Below, in pieces: positions 54,701 to 64,000 of a stretch of DNA of 64,000 nt (its first letter is position 1; every line of letters begins with the position of its first letter). The DNA comes from Malachius bipustulatus. Lineage: Eukaryota > Arthropoda > Insecta > Coleoptera > Melyridae. The position numbers were made by a program, and so were the translations under genes. The notes beneath the pieces are model-generated. The model saw only the letters and a program-made list of their open reading frames with translations, did not search any database and was not told the origin of the DNA. The DNA lies in the NCBI GenBank assembly GCA_910589415.1, contig OU342632.1:45869341-45933340 (forward strand), read 5' to 3'.

Positions 54701-56371
54701 ACCGCCGAGACATATATAACCACAATAACTGCAGAAAGTAAACAAACACAAATACCAAAATCTAGAATTCTTCGCGAATAATGAAAAACATTCCTAATTT
54801 TTAAATTGACTTCTATGATTAACATTAAATTGCCTCTTATTGTTCTTGCAATAAAATTATAATAAATTTCCTTTTGTTGAGTATATCGCCAAGTCTTGAC
54901 GATATCTTCCAATGCATTCTGCTATAATAACACCAAAAGTGTCCACATATGCTGAAAGCCAGAAACACAACACAACAAAGGAGTTGTCCCAGATTTATTT
55001 TACAAAACTTGTTACATAGTTGTTATAGGTTAGTTTAATAAAGTATCTCAAGAGTAACTGCTTATTTTACTTGATCCAATTGATCTTATTGAAGGTAAAT
55101 AAAATCTGTGGGCCAAACAATCGTTATTATTTGATATATTTTAGCACAGTTCATAAGACTTTTAATTGTTGCGACTCGTTGCGAGTTTATCTTATTTTGT
55201 TTATTTTAAATATAATGCCTATGCTTATAAATGCTTTAGAAATCATTTATCAGTTAATCACTATCACGGTGTAAGATATACCATGATCACTATTATTTAG
55301 ATTGCAAGCTAACCAAATGTACTGAAAAATCATCAGACTCGGCAACCGTGCATGCTTGTGACGCGCTCACACATGGAACGAGGACACTGATTGGACAATC
55401 AGGATAGGCAACCCATAACAAACATTCCACACCACTGCTGCTTTCCTTCTCTGTAATATTAAGTTGTTATGGTGCTATCTTTTTCCCTAGACGCGGGAGA
55501 ATTAATTATTGTTAACACGAGCGCGGGAAGAGACTTCTGCTCTTATTTTTATTTTATATGAATGATGACAGTTTACGCTTTCAGGTACATAATCTGATTT
55601 GAGGTGTGTATTTTCGATACGTTTTCGCTGATTTCCTTATCAACATGACAACATGCAGATTCTTCAACCTGTCTTAATGTTCATCACATCGAATATTAAT
55701 CATCTTCCCCCGTATTTCTACATACTTACCAAATGCAGCCAAGGGCGTAGCAACGATTTTTTTCTAGGGGTGTCCAGTGGTGGTTCGGGACATTATTATA
55801 GCACAAGGCGAAGCGAATCATAAAAAAGGGGTGATTGTAAAACGAGAAGGAGGGTTCCTCCTAAAACCGCGCAGCAGGCGAATTTTTTTAAATCACGCAA
55901 TTTCCCAGCACTTGAATAAATTTACTCTTATTAGAATAAGAATTAAATTATTATTATTGTCATCGTTCTTTAAAATTAATTTTCACCTTAAGTACAGAAA
56001 AAATAATCAATATTCATGGTCACGCAATTTCCCAGACCTCAAAAATATTTTCTTCTTCGAAAACTAGGTACCTAAGTAACCTATTTACAAATCCGCTACT
56101 GTATGTATACAAGTAGACCATACTTTAAGCATTTATAATCCCATAATCAGAGTTCGCCGGTTACCTCGAAAATTCGTGAACTCGGGAAGTCAGAAAAAAA
56201 TATTTGGGGTGGGCCAGAAGGATTCTGCGATGGACCGGGGCCACCTTCCCCCCCCTCCCATTGTTATGCCCTTGAATGCAACCAATTAACATATGGTATA
56301 TTGACAGAAAATATGGACTCAAAAAGGAATAATCAGCAAGATGGATACCGCGTTTTCCCACAATGGAATGG
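54701..56371. other. no gene recognised
   Basis: AT-rich. It includes a stretch near 55740-56080 whose plus frame (55777-56067) is basic and low in complexity. The sequence atttcccagcacttgaata / atttcccagacctcaaaaat hints at internal repetition. No family is recognised and no terminal repeats are defined. Confidence 0.4.
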
Positions 56372-56440
56372 AACAAAAACAGAGCGTCCGCGGACGCTCT
56401 GTTTTTGTTTTAAAACATCCTCACGCGTGAAGATGTTTTA
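56372..56440. repeat. two adjacent CGCG-centred palindromes
   Basis: 56372-56409 is a perfect 38 bp palindrome centred on CCGCGG (half-site aacaaaaacagagcgtccg). One base later, 56411-56440 is a 30 bp palindrome centred on ACGCGT, with one mismatched position per half (half-site taaaacatcctcacg). Such perfect dyads can form cruciforms or bind dimeric proteins. They may be the fused ends of two inverted element copies. Confidence 0.85.
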
Positions 56441-56613
56441 TTCGAATTGTGTTTGGCGAAGTTTCGCAGCAATCAAAGCAGAGTTTTTGCGCCGATTCAT
56501 AAATGGGTGTTTATTACTTTACAGCTGATGAGACACGGAGAAACAGTTAAATCAAAAGACTGGAAGGGGAGATAGTAAGCTCGAAAGAAGGCAAAAACAA
56601 TTCCAGATGCAAT

Positions 56614-56765
56614 TCCGGATACTCCAGATGCAGCACGCAGTGATGAGCTCCAGTAGAGCGAAACACGTGCCTGTGCTTGTTCTGGTACTCTGACTGGCTC
56701 TACTGTTGGATGTGGAAGCTCTGTATATTGGAGTTTCGGGCACTACCAGCATGACAACTGTTAAA
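56614..56765 (+). repeat. hammerhead-containing repeat, copy 2
   Basis: Second copy of the family at 53285-53448, same orientation, 3.3 kb away. It contains ttccggatactccagatgca, the hammerhead-like core and ggagtttcgggcactaccag. Similarity stops at cagcatgacaactgtt, the same point as in copy 1 (catcatgacaactgtt), so this is probably a true end of the repeat unit. Confidence 0.8.
56633..56675 (+). ncRNA. hammerhead-ribozyme-like motif, copy 2 (core-mutated)
   Basis: Stem II is perfect here: GCTC (56647-56650), loop CAGTA, GAGC (56656-56659), followed by GAAAC (56660-56664), loop ACGT and G. The core box reads GTGATGA (C3 changed to G) at 56640-56646, and the cleavage triplet reads GCC instead of GTC (56669-56671). 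Both changes are expected to abolish cleavage. The stem I remnant is GCAC...GTGC. Together with copy 1 it points to a canonical ancestor. Confidence 0.5.
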
Positions 56766-57079
56766 ATCGAATGCAGGTGAATTTTATTTAAGAGACTTGA
56801 GTATAGCTTATGAGCTGTAAACAAGTGAAAATCTCTTTATTTAGTTCTAAAAAATTTCCATTTCCAACCAGGTGGAAAAATTACTGATGGTCGTCTTTTA
56901 CGAAAATTTGTATGTATTAGGATATGAATAATAAAGTCCTCTTTAATTTTGGGCAAGGAATCTATTCGCGAAGATTTACCTACATATAATGTGCTCTGGA
57001 AACATCGGAGTTGAGTAGGTAAGTATAGGTACTATAGTAAAGCAAAATTAGGGATTGGATTCTAAAAAAATTCGGTGTT

Positions 57080-57904
57080 GGGACCTTTAAAGGAGCCGGG
57101 AGTCAATAAAAAAAAATCCCCACCCTGCTTTAGCATTTTGAGAAATGGGGTTGTTTTTGCGAATGGATTTAATGGCTGAACAATTCACCCTACAAAAAAA
57201 GAAAGTCCAAATAAAAAGGTGTAGAGTTTTTAAATTTATCTTTTTTCCAAGTTGAAAAGTACATCGGTGTATTTGATGAGTAGATCTAGATCAGACGTAA
57301 CCATGGGCATAACCCCCCAAAAAGTCCTGTTCACAAGATAATATATTCACTTCTGAAGATGGATTTTTTCTTTCATGACAGTTCCCTAATTGTTTTAGAA
57401 TGAAATCTTAGATAACTCATTTGTTAAGATTGAAAAGCTGATTTTGTTGATGTAGTTACATTCTGAATCTGTTGAGCCATCTTCGAGAAAATCGAGAAAA
57501 AGTTTTCAATTTGTGATGTTATTTTTATAATAGAGCCTTGGCTGTGTGACTTTAAAATGAGATATTTTTTTTAATTTTTGACGTTTATATTTGTTGTAAT
57601 TTTTTATTGTTAAAGTTAATGAAATAATTATTACGAAAATGATCACACAAAATAAAAACATTTTTCCTGTTTTTCTCGAAGATGGCTCACGCAGAAGCAG
57701 AATGTTTTTCAATGCTTTTCAATCTTAACAAAATACATGATCCATCTAATCTCTATGTGTTAATGTAATTTACCTTTATCCCTTTTTATTTGGACTTTTT
57801 TAGTAGGGTTTATTCGCTAAATCGATTCGCATAAACAACTTTTCTCAAAATGCTTAAGGGTAGGGGTGCTGAAAAAGTGACTCCAGGCTCCTTTAAGGGT
57901 CCCC
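57080..57904. repeat. foldback repeat containing dispersed repeat copy B
   Basis: The left arm gggacctttaaaggagcc (57080-) pairs with ggctcctttaagggtcccc (57887-57904), and inner blocks gcattttgagaaa / tttctcaaaatgc and ccccaccctg / gggtaggggt also pair. Inside, 57385-57535 shares the ordered motifs of the repeat at 24291-24560. No coding sequence. Confidence 0.72.
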
Positions 57905-59239
57905 TAACGGAATATGTTACATAAAATTGCTGCCCGGTTTTTTTTCTGAATAGGTATTGATCTTCTTTGCCTAATTTTCCTGTACTATACACCTTTATTA
58001 TTAGTTTTCTTGAAAGCTGCTGCGTTCTTGAAGCAGCTGCACTGTTCTTGAAAACAGTTCACGCTATGATAATATTTAGGAAGTCGTTCAACTTGCACTT
58101 AATAATCTATTATGGTAATATTTTCAGAAAGTAATAAGGCCTGTCTTAATAGCGCAAAACAAGCACATCGACACCTACCATTATCCTGCATTTTTAGTTC
58201 AAAGAAAAAGAGAGATGAATATTATACTCCGACGAAGCTGCGCTGACAAATAAATGACAATAGGGTCATACACCTACTCTATCCTCTCAAATGCATAGCT
58301 CCATTCAATTGCGTAAATAACATAGAATAAAATTTACATATATCTACCTACATGTACACCTCTACTATCACACAGTATTTTTTTAATGCTAATTCTCATA
58401 TACCTAATAAGTTAGTTTCGCTGTGATAAAATCAAAGTCGATACGTTATTCAAACTTTTGAAATCTTACTGGAAAGTGCATGATTATACCGCTAGATATA
58501 ACGTTTTTAATTCATAATAATTTTCTACTATAAAGCAACAGTTCTTCTGCATGAGTAACTTCCCTACCAATAACACATGCATCCCAAACAGATGAATGGA
58601 GATGAGAAGGTGAAGAATAATATTATGAAGAATGAAGCCAGCTCGGAGCAATGCTATCTGGGATGGAGGGAGGTAGAAGGTAGAGTCAGAGTCAGAACCA
58701 GTGAAACGAGATTGTGATGCGTGCGGTTTTAAGGAACCGTTCTTTCTCATTGTTATTAATGATAGTTAATCGAAGATTACAAATATTTTTAGCAGTGTAC
58801 GTATACAAATTGCAATACTTAAATTACACATAAGTAATGTAATTGCAATTCTTTGTCGAATAACTGGAATAACATTTATCAAATGACTAAACACTCTGCT
58901 GGCTCGCCTCTGATTACATTTTTGCATTGTTGCCCTTAACTTTAGCAAATGTACGTCGAATTTCTTCCTTCCGCACAGAAATTATAACTGTTAGCCGATT
59001 GGCATGGACATAAACCGATGACTTCACAAAACCCCACAGAAAAAAATCGCACAGGTAAGGAATCTCTCATTTTAACATTGCCTATTGCCTCATTTTTTTG
59101 ACACCATATTTCGTCTAGATCCAATACCTCCAAACGCAAGCCAAAAAATACGATAATCCCGTTGTCGATTTCGTCCTCGAAGAAGAATACCTCAACCCCT
59201 TGCAACCATGCTACACCGGCCCAAAATCTGCACCAACTT
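57905..59239. other. no gene recognised
   Basis: AT-rich. The minus frame at 58942-59259 overlaps the end of the LINE relic and may be its 3' region, but no family motif is seen there. Nothing else is supported. Confidence 0.4.
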
Positions 59240-60990
59240 GAACTTTTTTTTTTGAACATGCACTGCAGGGGAATCCCTAAGACGCTCTAGGAGCGGTGCA
59301 TACAGCGGAGATATCGATTCACGTTGTCTTTGAATCGTTGCAGGTTGCATTACTCAGGAAGCACACCCTTTGGAAATCGCATTCCAAAGTGTTCTATACA
59401 TGAAAGAAGTCTGAAACAGGATGGAACGAGGTGTAACGAGCTGAACCTGGTAGGGATGAGCATTTACGGCTCTACGTGTATTTCACTTCCCAAAAAAATA
59501 TCTGTAAAACAGACTTAGGTCAGCTACTTTTCTTCGATGTTCAAGTCTAAATTTTTAGTTAAAGACGGATCTCCAATCAAGTGAATGGCTCTTTTCTGAA
59601 TGGAGTCTAGTAATCTCAGATGAGTACAATTAGGAGCTGAGCTCCAAACAAGTGAGCAGTACTCCAAGGATGGTCGGATTTGAGCCGAAAATACGCGGTA
59701 ATAGGTACGTCATCGGGACCAGAAGCTTGTGTTTCTGTCTAAGGCTAACATAATGCGCTTTATAACACGCTGTCGGAAAGCAATGTTTCTTACCTGAAAG
59801 GTTCTTACCTGAAAGTCAATGGAAAAGTATTAAGAAAATACTCTTGCCAACAAGTTCGCCTTATCAGCAGCCGTGGATGCAATAGTCCCGTCTAGCCGTG
59901 TAAGTGATAGAAGAGTGGATCTGGTGAAGTTAGTGACTGACCAAAAAGATTTCGAACCGTTACGACAAGAGAGAAGTTAGTTCCTAATTCTTTGGTTGTG
60001 AGTTTCCTTGGTTTGATCTATTAGTTCTTTGCATCTGTTTCGAGCAAAGATGAAATTGTGATGGTTTATGCCGTTGGGGCTCTCTCGCCATTGGCGAAAA
60101 GCCAGTTGTTTGGAGGCGACAGCTTCCTTGCATCTTTTGTTGAACCAAGGTTTGTTGTTTGAAGGTTGTTTTCTTGAAAAGAGAATGTAGGCTTCCATGC
60201 CGCTTATAGGATGACTTGAGCAACTTTTATATATCTGTATGAAAGCAACAGTCTTTGTCAGGGACAAAAAGTGCTCTATACTGCTTATACCTATCGCTTG
60301 ATGGTCGGTATAAGCAACAGATAAATCTATTCATTTGGAGGTCTGTTATCCTAAGCCACACGACATCAAAGTCCTGAGGCTCCAAGTCTTCCTCACGTTG
60401 GCAGGAGAGGTCACTTCTGACAAAAGCTCCAATGCCGAAGTTAAGTCTAAATGGGGAGTAAAAGTCGTATCCTGGGTAAATATAATTAACTGTGTTTGAC
60501 GACGCTTGGACTTTTGTTTCACACAATGCTAGAGGAAGCGAGGTTAATTTGCCTGCAAAAGTTGGTGTACTGAATTGATATTCGTAGTTTATACCTCTAA
60601 TATTACAAAAGTCAACTATAAAGTTTCCCATTCGGGAGATGTTCCCATTCTTGCTCTAGCATGAATAAGTCCCTGGATTAACCGCCGCCCGGAGATTCAA
60701 ATGGGGTGTCGTTTTAATCCGGAAAATTTTAACCCTAGGAAGCGACATCCATGTGTTTGTATCTCATACTATAGACCGGAATCTCTGGCACAGCAACGAA
60801 ACGTCAGCTCTTTAAGTAACTTCACGCCGCCTAAGCAAGAAGGTTAAGCTGGGTGTGTTCAATGTCCCTACCATCTGGTTTGCTAGTTTTGGTCAGCCCC
60901 GGGGTGTTTAATTTCCCCAGTGTCATCCATCATATATGACGGAGGCATTTCCGTATCCGCCAGACGAAGAGGCTCTCGATGGGGGACTAG
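59240..60990 (-). pseudogene. internally deleted LINE relic (endonuclease and RT C-terminus)
   Basis: On the minus strand, 60631-60227 encodes an AP-endonuclease-type stretch (MGNFIVDFCNIRGINYEYQF..., LALCETKVQ, GIGAFVRSD, VVWLRI, CCLYRPSS). It shifts frame near 60250 to a linker with WFNKRCKEAV (60267-59977). After a large deletion of the central RT, 59700-59290 encodes an RT C-terminus with IRPSLEYCSLVWSS, LLDSIQKRAIHLIGD and FKDNVNRYLR. There are several stops and frameshifts. It belongs to the jockey/CR1-like superfamily and is distinct from the RNase H LINE in Rbf. Confidence 0.78.
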
Positions 60991-63900
60991 CAACCCCGAC
61001 ACGGGCATGTCGAAGATGCTCTGCTTGTGTGTTTTAAAATGCACCCATTTAAGTGAAAGTGGGACTTTTCGGGAAATGCAATTTTTTCAAAAAATCAACA
61101 TCAATTCGGATTTTTAACACGCAGTCGGTATACAAAAGTATGTTAAAAAACTGTTCATCAGTCTTAAGTTCATTAAACTGCACAAAGATGCAGAATGGAG
61201 ATCTTCTCGCAAAATTTCTGCGATTCTCAGCGACAATTGCATACGCTAAGGCAATAATACCTATATGGAACGGCCTCCTGGAAGATTTTCGTTCATGCGA
61301 TAATCGAAGCCATGTAATTCGGACGAATTACCCAATCAGCAGTCTATCAACTGTTGTACAATTTGTTGCATTTCGTCGATCAAAATTTAAACGCACTCTG
61401 CGAACTCGATTTTTCACCATGTTTCAATCAAATAAGTTTGTACTATCAAAATGTGCCTTTGTTCATGTACCGTCCCATAAATACTGATAGGTATCGCAAT
61501 GCATCTTGACTTGACTGTAGTTAATTTTCTAGGTAGCACTCTTTATAAAAAGAAAATGTCGCGAAATTCAAATCATGCAAAACACACCTTTATATAATTA
61601 GCAAATAGGTAGTGGAATATTTTACATCCATTAGGTTAAATTACCATCCAAATAAGTCTGGAAATATTCTACGGGATACTTTCTATAAAGTTTTCCACGA
61701 CTTTTTCTATGGCTTTTTTCTTTTTATATTTTTTTGTAATAATAAATTCAATTCAAGCTGGGGCGTTTAACAAGGAGTGTTTGGCTTGACGCCAAGGGCA
61801 TGTCTTTGGAATTCGAAGTCTGTTTCAGTTGGGATGCGACGAAAACCTTCCGTATATCTGGGAGAAAATATTGGCATTCGAATTGTATACAATATTAAAT
61901 CTATTACAGAAGATTAAGGGGTAGGTAGTTGGATTTATAGGGTAGTTCTTTATAACAGCGTTATGTTGGAAAATTGGACGGTGCAAATATGTGAAGGAAG
62001 TATCTCCTGCAACCTGCAAGAATAATAGAGCTTTCTCTACCTGGGATAGGTACCTAATTCGCTTACCTAATGCGAAATCAGCTTATTTTGTAGTTATTGT
62101 AGTTCTCAAGGCAGAACTGATTTATTGTTATAAGGTAAGAATTTCTATGGCTGTGTAGAAGCCTCGGTAAAAGCTATTATATAGATGTTGGTAGCTTTAG
62201 ATGAAACTAGTACTTCATAAGGTAAGGTAGGTAGGTTTTCTTACTGCATTTCTTTTATTGTGTGTAAGTGTCGGCTTAGTTTCCTGTCGAATATTACATC
62301 AGAAAGCTTGTGTTATCTCATTTTCTGAACATCTCCAGACTTTTCATATGCAGGGTGCCCCAATTTGAAAAATTAAAATATTCCCATATAAGGGTTTGCG
62401 GCTGCACCCTCAATATACATTTAAGCCTTTAAACCCCCCAAGTAACCATCTCCTGGTATTTTTTTTTTTTTAAATTACATTATTAGTATTTTTTTGCTAC
62501 GTAGCTAGTGACTTCGAACTGAATACAATGACACGCGATTTTTGAAAATGTAAGCATTCCAAGCACTAAAAGTTGGATTAATTTTGACAAACTATACTGT
62601 GAAATTATACCGCGACTATTCTTTTATATCCGAAAAGTGGCATTTCGACTTGGGTATTGCAATTATTCGTTACAATAGTAGTTATACTTTATTGCCTCAA
62701 GTGGACAATGAAATGGGAAGTAGGCATGGAGAGGCTGATTTCATTTTGAAAAGACCTCAAGGTGTCTCTTTTACTCCTTGTCGACATTCGTTTTTTTTTA
62801 AAGATAGTTTATTGTTTTTTGCAAGCTGAGTATGCTTAGATTTACAAAAATCGGATGTCGTTGGATTCAGAACAAAGTCAGTATCCTGCCGAGCAAAAAA
62901 ATCTAGGGGTGTAATTTGAAAAAAACTAGTAGGGGATGCTTGCTTGGTGATTGAAAAGCGTAAAGTTGTAGTAAAGTGTTCAACCCAAAACCTTATGAGT
63001 ATATTTGATTTCTAAAATTTCCTTTGTGTCTGTATTGAACTAACGCGTATATCTCATGATAAAGAAAATTTGGGACACCTGTATAGCCGAGAAAATGTGA
63101 GTCTTCATGACTAAATTTTTGCAAAATAATCACTCGTTCTTCTTCGGCAACGAAAACTTTTTGCGTACTTGCGAAAACTTTGCGTACTTGATTTTCATTT
63201 CCCATTTTCTATCATTCAGGAGAGTTTATAATAATTATACTATAAATTCACCATGTATAAAGTATAAGATGTCGCTATATCAGACTTGAGTTGTACTAAT
63301 TTGTCATTTATGGACTGAATTTTCCTTAAATCGCTGCTTCAGGGATAAAATCGAATCGATTCCTAAACGTAGATAGATACACCAAATCTCTGTACCAGAT
63401 CAATTAAGCGGTTATTGAGCGACTGTATTATGAACATTTTTTTCTTCCCCCTTCAGTGGTATTACCTAATCTCACTTTCACCTAATGACTTGTCTCAAAA
63501 TTAAAATAAAAATTTTCACGGCCATAGACAGGTCTCAAGGATGATTGTCAAATTTTTTCAAAAATAAAACTTGAGAAATGAAATTGGATTGGAATTCTGG
63601 AGCTGAAGCTTAAAGCTCGGACTTGACTCTGGGGCTGATATCTGACCCTGGGGTTAATACCCTGTGGCTACTACCCTGTCTTTGATGAAAGAAAAGAAAA
63701 AAATAACAATTTGGCCGATAGAAATAGCGAACTACTTACTTGTGAAAATTATTCCTCGATTTATTTTATATGGAGAAATTTTCACCAGGGTTTTCTCTCG
63801 ACACTGTATTATTCAATACTAATGATAAAAATGAAAACCTGAGAGACTAACACAAAACTACATGTTGATTCATGTCCGAGTGCTCGAATCGAAATGCGAA

Positions 63901-64000
63901 ATCTTTCTCGAAATTCGCTCGTATTTTACTGCCGTTTCTCTTCTACTTCGCCTCTCATTTATACGCCGTTGTCGCATTAATTCTAGATTCATCCTTACTT
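60991..64000. other. no gene recognised
   Basis: A plus-strand frame at 61053-61487 (144 codons) and one at 62584-62829 have no resemblance to known families and no supporting splice signals. A gcagggtgccccaatttg segment near 62350 resembles one end of a CAGGGTG-type MITE, but its partner was not found. The rest is AT-rich single-copy-looking DNA. Confidence 0.4.

Noticed and set aside
56525..56545. Another CTGATGA...GAAAC at 56525
   Set aside because: The intervening bases (gacacgga) cannot form stem II and no stem I pairs; a chance match.
61053..61487. 144-codon plus-strand frame as a gene
   Set aside because: No domain, no homologous motif recognised, no splice signals; the sequence next to the LINE relic is more likely random.

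Overview
The window is AT-rich nuclear DNA of an insect, probably holometabolous and possibly a beetle. The evidence is short 56-74 bp introns beside multi-kilobase ones, (CCTA)n-type microsatellite runs, two conserved single-copy genes most like insect orthologues, and dense LINEs, MITEs and LTR-type repeats. The species cannot be fixed from the sequence alone.

Layout from the left. Positions 1-870 are two minisatellites (52-53 bp and 45 bp units). From 871 to 6261 there is no gene, only an LTR-like sequence (4353-4540) and a 134 bp retroposed fragment with a 17 bp target duplication. Two exons of a plus-strand gene with a probable RAP-like C-terminus lie at 6262-6798. Tail-to-tail with it is a complete five-exon minus-strand gene for a TM2 domain protein, the TM2D3/almondex orthologue (8303-10253).

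The dominant feature is a retinoblastoma-family gene (Rbf; p107/p130-like) on the minus strand. Its ATG is at 51962 and its stop at 12790. Sixteen exons could be joined with consistent GT-AG sites and phases into a 966-residue protein with the N-terminal domain, pocket A, spacer, pocket B and C-terminal tail. The gene covers 39 kb although only 2.9 kb is coding. A consensus E2F site lies 408 bp upstream of the ATG, fitting the known E2F control of RB-family genes.

The Rbf introns hold most of the mobile DNA. Intron 14 has a 7.7 kb RNase H-bearing LINE broken by two nested insertions. Intron 13 has a 1.77 kb element with a TTA duplication. Intron 5 (16.6 kb) has a hAT MITE, a MITE carrying a MADF-domain relic, several long foldback elements and a 0.9 kb tandem duplication. 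Intron 1 has a TIR element, a jockey/CR1-like RT fragment and a nearly perfect 165 bp hairpin.

From 52.4 to 64 kb, upstream of Rbf, I find no host gene. It holds LTR-type repeats, MITEs, an internally deleted LINE and two copies of a repeat containing a hammerhead-ribozyme-like core. The most unusual items are these hammerhead-like motifs, the intronic hairpin just after Rbf exon 1, a second E2F-like dyad deep in Rbf intron 5, and the datable nesting of elements in the intron-14 LINE.
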